From NCBI RefSeq assembly GCF_900103365.1, contig NZ_LT629703.1, positions 2,852,001 to 2,916,000 on the forward strand: DNA of 64,000 bases, given 5' to 3'. This DNA comes from Afipia sp. GAS231 (GTDB taxonomy: Bacteria; Pseudomonadota; Alphaproteobacteria; Rhizobiales; Xanthobacteraceae). A model generated the notes under the pieces. That model saw only the letters and a program-made list of their open reading frames with translations. It did no database searches and was not told the origin of the DNA. The position numbers and the translations under genes are program-made. This document shows positions 43,771 to 53,197 of this stretch, piece by piece. The first letter of the stretch is position 1; the number at the start of each line of letters is the position of its first letter.

Positions 43771-44793
43771 CTACTGCGCCAGCGCGTTATATTTGGTCAG
43801 CGCGGCGCGAAGTTCGGCCATCGCCGCGTCCGGATCGACGCCGGTCTTCTTGACGCCCTCGCCCCAGGTCTTGACCAGCGGCTCGGACGCCTTCTTCCAC
43901 AGCGCGGTCTGCTCCGGCGTCAGCTTGTAGACCTCGTGGCCTTCCTGCGCCCTCACCTTCTCGATGCCGGCGTCCTCGAACTTGCCCCAGGGTTCGCCGA
44001 CGCGGCCGGCCGCCTCGGTGTTGCAATTGTCGTCGATCGCCTTTTTCTGGCGGTCGGACATCTGGTTGTACTTGTCCTTGTTCATCACGAAGGCGAACGT
44101 CGTGACGTAGAGCGGCGCGTCCATGTGATACTTCGTCACCTTGTCGATGCCGAACAGCACCAGCGATCCCCACGGGAAGGTGACGGCATCGGCAACGCCG
44201 CGCTCGATGATGTCGCGGACTTCCGGCGCCGAGGACTGCACGTTGGTGCCGCCAAGCTGGGTGATGAAATTCGCCATGGTGGCGTGCGCCGGGCGAACCT
44301 TCATGCCCTTGACGTCATCGGGCACGACAACCTTTTTCAGCCGCGAGTGAAATGACGACGGCGAATGGATGAAGGCGAGGCAGAACTTGACGTCCTTCAT
44401 CTCCTTCTCGGCGTACTTGCGATACCAGGCATCGAGCGCCATCGAACCACCCTTGGCGTCCGACATCAGGAACGGCAATTCGCCGGCGCCGATGATCGGA
44501 AACCGGCCGGGCTGATAGCCGGGATTGACGTAAGTGACGTCAGCGATGCCGTCGCGCGCCATGTCGTAATGGTCGAACGCCTTACCGAGTTGCTGGGCCG
44601 GGAACACCTTGGACTTGATGGTGCCGCCGGATTCCTTTTCGACCGCAGCGCCCCAGTCCTCCAGGGCCTTTTGCAGCGGATGCGACGCCGGCACCCAGTG
44701 CGACAGCTTGAGCTCGAAGGTCTTTTCCTGCGCCAACGCAGGCGTCACACTGGCGGCGAGCAGCAACGCCAAACACGCTTTCCTCATCGACAT
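43771..44793 (-). CDS. dctP: TRAP transporter solute-binding protein (DctP type)
   Basis: 340 residues from ATG 44793 (GGGAGAAT upstream). A signal peptide of about 21 residues (CLALLLAASVTPALA) precedes QEKTFELKLSHWVPASHPLQ. Features of the DctP family: ADVTYVNPGYQPGRFP, the arginine-bearing VKGMKVRPAHATM region that normally salt-bridges the ligand carboxylate, and VADAVTFPWGSLVLFG. It binds a carboxylic acid in the periplasm. It is divergent from pobA, which suggests 4-hydroxybenzoate or a precursor as ligand. Confidence 0.92.
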   Translation of the reverse strand: MSMRKACLALLLAASVTPALAQEKTFELKLSHWVPASHPLQKALEDWGAAVEKESGGTIKSKVFPAQQLGKAFDHYDMARDGIADVTYVNPGYQPGRFPIIGAGELPFLMSDAKGGSMALDAWYRKYAEKEMKDVKFCLAFIHSPSSFHSRLKKVVVPDDVKGMKVRPAHATMANFITQLGGTNVQSSAPEVRDIIERGVADAVTFPWGSLVLFGIDKVTKYHMDAPLYVTTFAFVMNKDKYNQMSDRQKKAIDDNCNTEAAGRVGEPWGKFEDAGIEKVRAQEGHEVYKLTPEQTALWKKASEPLVKTWGEGVKKTGVDPDAAMAELRAALTKYNALAQ

Positions 44794-44844
44794 ATTCTCC
44801 CTTGGTGGATGGAGCCGGGCTTCGAGGCGCCGATCTCATTAATT

Positions 44845-44854
44845 AACATGTTAT
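44845..44854. promoter_or_regulatory. TAACATGTTA palindrome upstream of dctP
   Basis: A ten-base perfect palindrome in an AT-rich patch (TTAATTAACATGTTATATAG), 52 bases before the dctP start in the 271-base gap divergent to pobA. It resembles the TGTTATAT part of the pobA site. Too short to be certain. Confidence 0.3.
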
Positions 44855-44908
44855 ATAGATTGCGCGGTTTTTCAAGCCGGACATTGCGCGCTGCGGCGGT
44901 CGCCGTAA

Positions 44909-46234
<1,326 letters not shown>

Positions 46235-46372
46235 AGAACGCCGTCATTGCGAGCCAAATGGTGAAACCATTTCAAACACCCGCCGAAATCCCGTTTAAAA
46301 CTTTGTAGGCGATGCGGTTCGCGCGCGAATGGCGTTTAGTGGCGAGAGATATCGTCAACACGCGAGCTGCAG

Positions 46373-46801
46373 ATGACTGCTACCGACATTCCCGCAGGCT
46401 TCGAGCCTCACCTGCGGAAGAGCCCGCTCACCGAACCCTGGGAGCCGCTTTATTCGAAGCGAACCGACAACGCCGTGATCATCGGATTGCGACTCGCAAG
46501 GCCGCATACCAACGGCCGCGGCCTGATTCACGGCGGGCTGATCGCAGCACTTGCCGACAACGCCATGGGCCATAGCTGCGCGCATAAAATGGGCGGTGTG
46601 TCGTCGCTGGTGACGATCGGGCTGGCGGTCGATTTCGTCGGTACCGCAGAGGTCGGGCAATGGCTTGCGGTCGAGAGCGACGTGATCAAGACCGGTAGCA
46701 CGATCTGCTTTGCCCAAAGCCTGATCAAAGCCGACGACGTCATCATTGCGCGCGCCAACGGAACGTTCCGCGTGGTGCCGAAGAAAGCGCCGTTGTCCTA
46801 G
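46373..46801 (+). CDS. PaaI-family hot-dog thioesterase
   Basis: 142 residues, single hot-dog fold: IIGLRLARPHTNGRGLIHGGLIAALADNAMGH carries the H-G-G motif and the following acidic residue (Asp in LADNA) typical of PaaI/YbgC-like acyl-CoA thioesterases; LVTIGLAVDFVGTAEVGQWL is the long strand pair. It hydrolyses an acyl-CoA not identifiable from sequence. It overlaps the 3' end of a convergent LysR gene by four bases and lies 138 bases after pobA, with a fragment of a CGTCATTGCGAGC repeat between. Confidence 0.87.
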   Translation: MTATDIPAGFEPHLRKSPLTEPWEPLYSKRTDNAVIIGLRLARPHTNGRGLIHGGLIAALADNAMGHSCAHKMGGVSSLVTIGLAVDFVGTAEVGQWLAVESDVIKTGSTICFAQSLIKADDVIIARANGTFRVVPKKAPLS

Positions 46802-47691
46802 CCGAAATGCCAATCGATCGTCTCGGCGACGAGATCGATGAAGGTGCGGACCTTGGCCGACAGCAGCCGCGAGGTCGGATAGACGATGTGGATCGGCACG
46901 GGCGGGAGTTCGAACTTTTCCAGCACGATTCCGAGCCGCTTCGCTCTAAGTGATGCGGCCGCCTGATAGGCCATCACCCGGGTCAACCCGCCGCCCTGCT
47001 CGGCATAATGGATCGCGGCATCGGAGCTGTTGCTGGAAAAGCGTGGCGTCACCGCGATGCGGATCTCCTGGCCACCCTCGACAAAGCGCCAGTCCGGACC
47101 CGCGGTCATCGCGCCGAACTGGATGATGTTGTGGGCGGCAATTTCCTGCGGCGTCTTCGGCTCGCCGCGCTGTTTGAGATAATCTTTGGAGGCCACGACG
47201 ATCCGCCGCATCTCGCCGACCTGACGCGCGACAAGCGTAGAATCCGGCAGATGGCCGATCCGGACCGCGAGATCGACGCCGTCTTCCACCAGATTGACCA
47301 TGCGGTCCGACAGCCGCAGGTCGGCCGCGACATCCGGATAGCGCGCCAGATAGGCCGACACGACCGGGCTGACGTGGAGGCGCCCGAAGCCGAGCGGCGC
47401 CGAAACCACCAGCCGGCCGCCAGGCCTGGTTCGTTCGCCCTCGGCAGCACTTTCGGCCTCCTCGACATCGGCCAAAATCCGGCGGGCGCGCTCCAGATAG
47501 CGGCTGCCGGCGTCGGTCAGCGTCACCGAGCGCGTGGTCCGCTGCAACAGCCGCGCGCCGAGCCGCTCCTCCAACGCGGCAATCAACCGCGTCAGGCCGG
47601 AAGGCGACAGGCCGAGTTTGCGCGCCGCGGGGGCGAACCCCTGCAGGTCGGCGACGGCCACAAAGGCCTGCATCGCGTCGATCCGGTCCAT
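46798..47691 (-). CDS. LysR-family transcriptional regulator
   Basis: 297 residues. Winged helix at 1-60 (MDRIDAMQAFVAVADLQGF, AARKLGLSPSGLTRLIAALE, LLQRTTRSVTLTDAG); two-lobed effector domain from about 90 (GRLVVSAPLGFGRLHVSPVV, DLRLSDRMVNLVEDGVDLAVRIG). It belongs to the DsdC/CrgA-like subgroup that often represses a divergent gene. It is divergent from the PPOX-family gene, with a 121-base AT-rich gap between them, which is its likely target. Confidence 0.92.
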   Translation of the reverse strand: MDRIDAMQAFVAVADLQGFAPAARKLGLSPSGLTRLIAALEERLGARLLQRTTRSVTLTDAGSRYLERARRILADVEEAESAAEGERTRPGGRLVVSAPLGFGRLHVSPVVSAYLARYPDVAADLRLSDRMVNLVEDGVDLAVRIGHLPDSTLVARQVGEMRRIVVASKDYLKQRGEPKTPQEIAAHNIIQFGAMTAGPDWRFVEGGQEIRIAVTPRFSSNSSDAAIHYAEQGGGLTRVMAYQAAASLRAKRLGIVLEKFELPPVPIHIVYPTSRLLSAKVRTFIDLVAETIDWHFG

Positions 47692-47812
47692 CGATTATTT
47701 CATATATTGCAACAGTGAAGTGTCAATACGTCAGATTGTTTAAATTACGGGAAAGTCCATCTTCAGGACCAAGACGACCGCTTGGCGCGGCCTGAATTTT
47801 CAGGAGGCTCGG

Positions 47813-48466
47813 ATGTCAGACGTTTACGCTTCTTCCAACCAGACCTTTTCCAGCGACGTCGCCTTCACCCCGGCGGTGAAAGCGATCCAGACCCGCAAGG
47901 GATCGCGCGACGGCTACGCCCAGGTCGAACAGAGTGGTGGCTGGCGCACCGAGATCGATGAAAAGCTGGCGGGCTTCCTGGCCGAAACCAACAGCTTTTA
48001 TTTGGCGACCGCCACGGCCGATGGCCAGCCCTATATTCAGCACCGCGGCGGGCCGAAGGGCTTCGTCAAGATCATCGACAAGAACACGATTGCGTTCGCG
48101 GATTACAGCGGCAACCGGCAGTACATCACGCAAGGCAATCTGTCAGAGAATCCGAAGGCGCATATCTTCGTGATGGACTATACGCATCGCCGTCGCGTCA
48201 AGATCTGGGGTGAAGCTCGCGTCGTCGACGACGATCCGGCGCTGACGGCAGCCTTGATGCCGAAGGGCTACAAGGCACGGCCCGAGCAAGTCATTCTGTT
48301 CAGGATTTCGGCCTGGGACACCAACTGCCCGCAGCACATTCCGCAGAAGTTCGATGCCGGGGACGTGGCGCAGGCGCTCGCCGCGCGCGATGGCAGAATT
48401 GCAGAACTGGAAGCGGAATTGGCGGCATTGAAGAACCGGTCTGGGCCAGCTGATCGTGCGATGTGA
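47813..48466 (+). CDS. Pyridoxamine 5'-phosphate oxidase family (FMN-binding split barrel) protein
   Basis: 217 residues; split-barrel core at about 45-180: FLAETNSFYLATATADGQPYIQHRGGPKGFVKI, FADYSGNRQYITQGNL and HIFVMDYTHRRRVKIWGEARVV. A C-terminal coiled segment (ARDGRIAELEAELAALK) follows. Such proteins bind FMN and reduce or bind small molecules; they are not the PLP-synthesis enzyme. GGAG stands eight bases before the ATG. The gene is divergent from a LysR regulator, a pairing common in proteobacteria. Confidence 0.85.
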   Translation: MSDVYASSNQTFSSDVAFTPAVKAIQTRKGSRDGYAQVEQSGGWRTEIDEKLAGFLAETNSFYLATATADGQPYIQHRGGPKGFVKIIDKNTIAFADYSGNRQYITQGNLSENPKAHIFVMDYTHRRRVKIWGEARVVDDDPALTAALMPKGYKARPEQVILFRISAWDTNCPQHIPQKFDAGDVAQALAARDGRIAELEAELAALKNRSGPADRAM

Positions 48467-48596
48467 GTACGAACAGAACCTTCGTTGTGTTTCTTCTTGT
48501 GCCATCGAGGAACCCAATGGCTGCCTCGTCCCGATCGGTGTCGTCAGAATGAATTGGGAAGACGATCGGGATGAGCGTTCCCTTGCCTGGCCGAGC

Positions 48597-48633
48597 GCGC
48601 CGGCATCGCTGCGCGCTCGCACGATGCCGGCGC
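48597..48633. terminator. Hairpin between convergent PPOX and amidase genes
   Basis: GCGCCGGCATCG and CGATGCCGGCGC form a perfect 12-pair stem around 13 bases. It lies between two convergent stops, with no T-run on either side, and may act bidirectionally. Confidence 0.5.
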
Positions 48634-48643
48634 TCCGTAGTCG

Positions 48644-49969
48644 TCAGAGGTTCGGATGCAGGTTCCGTACGGCGCTGATGCTTTCGAGCAGCGAAGCCAG
48701 GTGCAGGATGGTAGACTCCGCCTGCCACTTGCCGACGACCTGCACGTTAATCGGCAGCCCTTCCTTGCTCGTACCGAACCGCATCGACAGGCCGGGCAAG
48801 CCGGTGACATTGAGCGGCACGGTCGCGCCCTGGAGGTAGGTAGCGTCCACGGTCTGGCCGTCGATGATGAACTCCTCGACGCCATGCTTGTGGGCCGGGA
48901 TCGGCAGCACGTGGGTAATCAGCGCGTCGTAGCGCGAGAAGTAGTCGGCATAGCCGTCGCGCAGCCGCTCGACCGCCTGCTCGGCGTCGATATAGTCCTT
49001 CATCGACGTGTCAGGCAGCGAGAGCATGGTCTTGGCCATCTTGTACATTTCGTTCTCATGGCCGGCCGTCGCCTCGGCGAAGGCGGGCTTCATCTCCATC
49101 ACATGGAGGCGGTTGAACACGTCGAGGGGAAAATCGCGCTCCAGCGCCGGGATGCGCACCTGCTCGACAAATACGCCGATGTCCTTTAGCGCCTCGGCCG
49201 CGGCCTTGACGGTCGCCGCCACCTCGGGATCGACTGGCCCGAAGCCGGGTCCGACCATCCAGCCCACCCGGAGCTGGCGGTAGGGCTGGCGGCCGATGCC
49301 CGCATCGAACCGGACAGTGCTGGTGGCAAACGCGTCCTGGCCGTCAGGCCCGACCAGTTGCGAGAAGGCGAGCGCGATGTCGCGAACCGAGCGCGCCATC
49401 GGCCCGACATGCCAGAAGCGGCGCGGCGCGCGCGGCCAGATGCCGGTCATGGGCACGCGGCCATGGGTCGCCTTCATTGAGGTAATGCCGGTTTGTGCGG
49501 CCGGCCCGCGCACGGAGATGGCGAGATCAGTGCCGAGACCGATCGGCGACATGCCCGCCGCGATAGCCGCCGATTCACCGCCGCTCGAACCGCCCGGCGT
49601 GCGGGTCACGTCCCAGGGATTGTTCGACCGGCCGGACAGCAAATTATCGCTCTCGATCCAGTAGGAGAATTCGGGAAGGTTGGTCTTCGCCAGCAGGATG
49701 CCGCCTGCCTTCTTCATGCGCGCGACGCTCGTCGCGTCGACGTCGGGAACGCGCCCCTTAAAGATCGGAGAGCCACGCTGGGTCGCAACATCAGCAGTGT
49801 CGATCGAGTCTTTCACCGTAAAGGGTACGCCGTGCAGCGGGCCGAGTTCGTCGCCCGCCAACACCGCGGCCTCCGCCGCCTTTGCAGCTTTGAGCGCACC
49901 GTCCGCGAGCAGGACGATCGCGTTGATCTTGGGGTTCACCGCCGCGATGCGATCCAGGTGCGCCTGCAC
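48644..49969 (-). CDS. Amidase (amidase-signature family), start uncertain
   Basis: 441 residues from GTG 49969. The catalytic triad of the family is visible: Lys in GVPFTVKDSIDTAD, cis-Ser in TPGGSSGGE and nucleophile Ser in GTDLAISVRGPA. The substrate amide is unknown. The open frame runs further upstream and encodes 27 residues that look like a normal amidase N-terminus (TKEIIFSDATKLAELI...), beginning at an ATA codon (50050) where relatives have ATG; no ATG, GTG or TTG exists before the preceding stop. Either a rare start is used or the N-terminal helix is lost. It is divergent from a TetR gene. Confidence 0.85.
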   Translation of the reverse strand: MQAHLDRIAAVNPKINAIVLLADGALKAAKAAEAAVLAGDELGPLHGVPFTVKDSIDTADVATQRGSPIFKGRVPDVDATSVARMKKAGGILLAKTNLPEFSYWIESDNLLSGRSNNPWDVTRTPGGSSGGESAAIAAGMSPIGLGTDLAISVRGPAAQTGITSMKATHGRVPMTGIWPRAPRRFWHVGPMARSVRDIALAFSQLVGPDGQDAFATSTVRFDAGIGRQPYRQLRVGWMVGPGFGPVDPEVAATVKAAAEALKDIGVFVEQVRIPALERDFPLDVFNRLHVMEMKPAFAEATAGHENEMYKMAKTMLSLPDTSMKDYIDAEQAVERLRDGYADYFSRYDALITHVLPIPAHKHGVEEFIIDGQTVDATYLQGATVPLNVTGLPGLSMRFGTSKEGLPINVQVVGKWQAESTILHLASLLESISAVRNLHPNL

Positions 49970-50081
49970 GACCTCGACCGGCGAGACCGCCTTGGTGCGG
50001 ATCAGTTCGGCCAGCTTGGTCGCGTCGGAAAAAATGATCTCTTTGGTTATGGCTGTATACCTGTCTGGTTATGAGGCAGTG

Positions 50082-50099
50082 CTACCTGCCACTTGGTAG
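50082..50099. promoter_or_regulatory. Operator-like repeat 1 of the amidase/TetR promoter
   Basis: CTACCTGCCACTTGGTAG: arms CTACC/GGTAG. It shares CACTTGGTAG and the spacing with repeat 2 at 50135-50156. Confidence 0.55.
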
Positions 50100-50134
50100 G
50101 CTTGACATAGGCCTTTATTTCCCTCGATCAAGTC

Positions 50135-50156
50135 CTATCTATCACTTGGTAGATAG
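50135..50156. promoter_or_regulatory. Operator-like repeat 2 of the amidase/TetR promoter
   Basis: CTATCTA and TAGATAG are perfect arms around TCACTTGG. It lies 43 bases before the TetR start, while repeat 1 is nearer the amidase. The pair suggests two TetR dimers controlling both directions. Confidence 0.6.
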
Positions 50157-50198
50157 TTCCCGGCGAAATGGTTCCCGGCGAGGGTGTAAGGCACTGAA

Positions 50199-50762
50199 AT
50201 GAGTGTAAGTTCCAAGGAAGCGATCCTGGCGGCGGCCAGACGGACCGCACAGGCGCATGGCTATAGCGGCCTGAATTTCCGCGAACTCGCGGACCAAGTC
50301 GGCATCAAGGCCGCGAGTATCTACCATCATTTCCCGAGCAAGGCTGATCTCGGCGTAGCGGTCGCGCGGCGCTATTGGGAGGACACAGCGGCTGAACTCG
50401 ACTCCATGTTGGCCGAAACCTCGGATCCATTCCGCTGCCTGCAGCAGTATCCCGATATTTTTCGCAAATCGCTCGAGAGTGACAATCGCATGTGCCTCTG
50501 CAGCTTCATGGCTGCCGAATATGATGACCTGCCGGAAGCAGTGAAGAAGGAGGTCCAGGCCTTTGCCGATGTCAATGTCGCGTGGCTGACCAGGATGTTG
50601 TCCGCTGCGGCCGTGGTCAATTCCGGGGAAAGCGAACAGCGGGCTCGCGCAATCTTCGCCGCTGTCGCCGGCGCCCAGCTCATAGCGAGGAGCCGCTCGG
50701 ATATCTCGCTCTACGACGCGTTGATCGATAGCTATCGCGTGGCGGGCCTCCTGCCGGCATAG
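50199..50762 (+). CDS. TetR/AcrR-family transcriptional regulator
   Basis: 187 residues. N-terminal helix-turn-helix at about 8-55: ILAAARRTAQAHGYSGLNFRELADQVGIKAASIYHHFPSKADLG, a textbook TetR signature. The C-terminal ligand domain holds a Cys pair (NRMCLCSFMAAE). It is divergent from the amidase gene, with two matching palindromic sites between them, so local repression lifted by a ligand is probable. The effector is unknown. Confidence 0.92.
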   Translation: MSVSSKEAILAAARRTAQAHGYSGLNFRELADQVGIKAASIYHHFPSKADLGVAVARRYWEDTAAELDSMLAETSDPFRCLQQYPDIFRKSLESDNRMCLCSFMAAEYDDLPEAVKKEVQAFADVNVAWLTRMLSAAAVVNSGESEQRARAIFAAVAGAQLIARSRSDISLYDALIDSYRVAGLLPA

Positions 50763-50818
50763 AGCCGACGCGCGGCACGGCAAGCCCGGTTCTGATTACC
50801 AGACCGTGCTCGCGCTCG

Positions 50819-51547
50819 TCAGGCGGCTTCCTGCAGCGGCGCCCAGGCGAATTCCGGATAGTATTGCAGCATCATCCGGTCGACATAGGCGGTAAGGTTC
50901 GCGAACCGTTCGGTCCGCTGCCGCAATGGCGACTCGAAGAATGGCGTCAAAATTCCGGCGAGCGCACCGAACGCGGTGGCGTCGGTGCCGCACGGCGTAT
51001 CGCCCATCAAATACGGTTTGTCGCCAAGCTGCACCGACAGAGCAAACAGCGAACGGACCGCGAGGTCGACGTCCTCTTCCGGCGCGTGGCGGCCGAGGCC
51101 GCTGAGCAGATAGTTCTCGGCGACGCGAAACTGCGCGTCCTCGCGCAGCTTTTCGCGCTGATGCGCCGGCACGGCATCGAAGAAATGCGCCGGTCCCTTG
51201 GCGAAGTTCTCGGCGTCGACCCAGCGCGCGCCGACCAGCGCCCAATAGATGTGATGTTCGATCATCCGCTCGAACGCCCAGGCCTGCGCGCGTGCCTGCA
51301 GGCTGAGCGGCGCGTCGAAATCGAAACCGTATTTGCCCTCGAGATGCGCCCGGATGAAGGTGGAATCGGCGATGGTCTCGGCGTCGTCGACGATATAGGG
51401 CAGTTGCCCCTTGGGAGAGGCCGGCGGCCTTGCCTTCTCCTTGCGATAGGCCAGACCGGCCATTTTGAGCTGGACTTCGGTCTTGCTGACAAAGGGGCTG
51501 ATTTCCGGCAGGCCGAACCCGGCGCCGAAGCCATAAAGCGTAATCAT
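50819..51547 (-). CDS. Glutathione S-transferase family protein (GST_N_4/metaxin-like)
   Basis: 242 residues from ATG 51547. MITLYGFGAGFGLPEISPFV begins a thioredoxin-like domain, followed by GQLPYIVDDAETIADSTFI and a helical C-domain with EHHIYWALVGARWV and KPYLMGDTPCGTDATAFGALAG. The pattern fits the Faxc/metaxin-like GST group rather than classical detoxifying GSTs. A 22-base operator-like palindrome lies 47 bases upstream and matches one in front of the WYL regulator, so WYL control is likely. Confidence 0.88.
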   Translation of the reverse strand: MITLYGFGAGFGLPEISPFVSKTEVQLKMAGLAYRKEKARPPASPKGQLPYIVDDAETIADSTFIRAHLEGKYGFDFDAPLSLQARAQAWAFERMIEHHIYWALVGARWVDAENFAKGPAHFFDAVPAHQREKLREDAQFRVAENYLLSGLGRHAPEEDVDLAVRSLFALSVQLGDKPYLMGDTPCGTDATAFGALAGILTPFFESPLRQRTERFANLTAYVDRMMLQYYPEFAWAPLQEAA

Positions 51548-51581
51548 GCTGGTCTCCCGAACTTTCAAAACGTGCCTGACC

Positions 51582-51854
51582 CTAGCGACCCCCTGCTGCC
51601 ACCATGGTGTCAGCAGCATCGAGCCGCCGCGCGAGGCAGCGCTTGCCGCGGCGGATTCGGCAGACCAACAGGGCCAACTGCCCTTGCGCGAGGCCGCACA
51701 TTGCTGTGAATGAACGCAACACCAGTTCCAGCATCGCCCAGCGCAGGTCTGATGTCGTAGCGTGGATGGAAACCAGATGCTCCAGTGCGAAATACTGAGC
51801 ATCCAGGAGGGGATAGCGGCTTCTCCGGAAGCCGAATTCGCTGAAAATCGTCAT
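51582..51854 (-). CDS. Possible small protein, unrecognised
   Basis: An open frame of 90 codons from ATG 51854 (AAGGGA eight bases upstream), beginning MTIFSEFGFRRSRYPLLDAQ. The protein is rich in Leu and Arg, has a hydrophobic central part (WAMLELVLRSFTAMCGLAQG) and no recognised domain. Its last codons run through the operator-like palindrome at 51594-51615, which argues against strong coding constraint. It occupies most of the 424-base gap between the GST and the WYL regulator. It may be a real but poorly conserved gene, a remnant or chance. Confidence 0.3.
   Translation of the reverse strand: MTIFSEFGFRRSRYPLLDAQYFALEHLVSIHATTSDLRWAMLELVLRSFTAMCGLAQGQLALLVCRIRRGKRCLARRLDAADTMVAAGGR
51594..51615. 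promoter_or_regulatory. Operator-like palindrome upstream of GST (WYL site 1)
   Basis: TGCTGCCACCATGGTGTCAG with CA following: imperfect palindrome (TGCTG.CA....TG.CAGCA). It is identical in 20 of 22 positions to 51902-51923. Confidence 0.6.
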
Positions 51855-51901
51855 GGACAAATTCCCTTCAGTTGAGATGTTGTCCTTATCTACGCGACCC
51901 C

Positions 51902-51923
51902 TGCTGCCAACATGCTGTCAGCA
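51902..51923. promoter_or_regulatory. Operator-like palindrome upstream of WYL regulator (WYL site 2)
   Basis: TGCTGCCAACATGCTGTCAG with CA following, 49 bases before the regulator start. Both copies are preceded by CGACCCC. TGCTGACA-type palindromes are frequent in front of WYL/YafY regulators. Confidence 0.6.
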
Positions 51924-51971
51924 TCGGCCGGGTGCCCAAAGAAAAGAGACCTCCAGGAAAAGAGAGCTGCC

Positions 51972-52670
51972 ATGAGGCGTGCCGACCGGCTGTTTCAGAT
52001 CATTCAGGTGCTCCGGCGCACCCGAAAACCGCTGACGGCGGATGCGATCGCGGCCGAGCTGGAAACCTCGAAGCGGACGATCTACCGCGACATCGCCACC
52101 CTGATCGAACAGCGGGTGCCGATCCGCGGCGAAGCCGGCATGGGCTACATCCTGGAGAAGGGATTCGACCTGCCGCCGCTGATGCTGACGCCCGACGAAA
52201 TCGAGGCGGCCGTGCTCGGCGCGCAATGGGTGGCGGGACACGCCGATCCCGTACTCGCCCGCGCCGCCCAGGACCTGATGGCGAAGATCGCCGACACCGT
52301 CCCGGAACGCTTAAGGCCGTTCGTGCTCGAACCCGCCAGCCGCGCCCGTCCGGTCTGGAACAGGGAGCCCGACCGCATCGACATGGTGCGGACGCGGTCG
52401 AATATCCACGAAGGCAAGAAGATCACCCTGAACTATCGCGACGAGCACGGGCGCGAGAGCCAGCGCACGATCTGGCCGATCGCGATCGGCTATCACGAGG
52501 CGGTGCGGATTCTGGCGGCGTGGTGCGAACTGCGCAAGGACTTCCGCAGTTTCCGCACCGACCGCGTCATCGACGCGGTGTACCATGACGACAAGTATCC
52601 GGAGCGCCGCGACCTCTTGCGGGCGAAATGGCGCCGAAGCCTGGTCTGGGAAGCGCCCAAAGATACCTGA
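51972..52670 (+). CDS. WYL-domain transcriptional regulator (YafY family)
   Basis: 232 residues from ATG 51972. N-terminal HTH_11 domain: RADRLFQIIQVLRRTRKPLTADAIAAELETSKRTIYRDI. Central EGKKITLNYRDEHGRESQRTIWPIAIGYHE is the WYL domain, where the usual W-Y-L triplet is replaced by IGYHEA, and FRSFRTDRVIDAVYHDDKY closes it. It senses a nucleotide or other small ligand through the WYL fold in studied relatives. Two nearly identical 22-base palindromes imply autoregulation and control of the GST gene. Confidence 0.92.
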   Translation: MRRADRLFQIIQVLRRTRKPLTADAIAAELETSKRTIYRDIATLIEQRVPIRGEAGMGYILEKGFDLPPLMLTPDEIEAAVLGAQWVAGHADPVLARAAQDLMAKIADTVPERLRPFVLEPASRARPVWNREPDRIDMVRTRSNIHEGKKITLNYRDEHGRESQRTIWPIAIGYHEAVRILAAWCELRKDFRSFRTDRVIDAVYHDDKYPERRDLLRAKWRRSLVWEAPKDT

Positions 52671-52721
52671 CGGTGGATAGCTGACGGTCGCCTTGCGGCC
52701 TGCGTTCAGCTAGAAGAAGCC

Positions 52722-53042
52722 ATGGATCACATCGGCCCCGCCAACGACAACGAGAGTCCCTGCCAGAGCTGCGGCGCCTGCTGCAGCTATTCGGAAAACT
52801 GGCCGCGCTTCACCGTTGAAGATGACGCGGCGCTGGATTTGATTCCGCCAGAATTCGTCAATGGGCGGCTGTCGGGCATGCGCTGCGACGGCAACCGCTG
52901 CTCGGCGCTGTCAGGCAAGGTCGGCGAGGCAACCGCGTGCACGATCTATGCGGTGCGGCCCGAGGTATGCCGGACCTGCATGCCCGGCGATCCCGAATGC
53001 GCGATGGCGCGGAAGCGGCATGGGTTGCCGGTGCTGGCGTGA
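52722..53042 (+). CDS. YkgJ-family cysteine-cluster protein
   Basis: 106 residues with the family pattern CQSCGACCSYS near residue 14, then CDGNRCSAL, GEATACTIYAVRPEVCRTCMPGDPEC: about ten cysteines arranged as in YkgJ (CxxCxxCC ... Y.RP..CR). The family is predicted to bind zinc or an iron-sulfur cluster; its role is unknown. The start ATG follows AGAAGAAGCC. It stands alone 51 bases after the WYL gene on the same strand, without proof of co-transcription. Confidence 0.88.
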   Translation: MDHIGPANDNESPCQSCGACCSYSENWPRFTVEDDAALDLIPPEFVNGRLSGMRCDGNRCSALSGKVGEATACTIYAVRPEVCRTCMPGDPECAMARKRHGLPVLA

Positions 53043-53049
53043 ATGACAC

Positions 53050-53190
53050 CGTCGTACCGGCGAACGCCGATGTGCAATTGCACATCGGGGGACCCATACC
53101 GCGTGATTTATCGATAAGGCAGGATGGCTGACGTCTTCTGCTATTACAACGGCCGGTGGCTATGGGTCCCTGCGTTCGAAGGGACGACAG
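53050..53190. repeat. Palindromic repeat (GTCGTCCCTGCG family)
   Basis: GTCGTACCGGCGAACGCCGA plus GGGACCCATACC at the left, GGTGGCTATGGGTCCCTGCG and AGGGACGAC at the right. It fills the gap between the convergent YkgJ and 53198 genes. Confidence 0.6.
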
Positions 53191-53197
53191 CGGTGCG

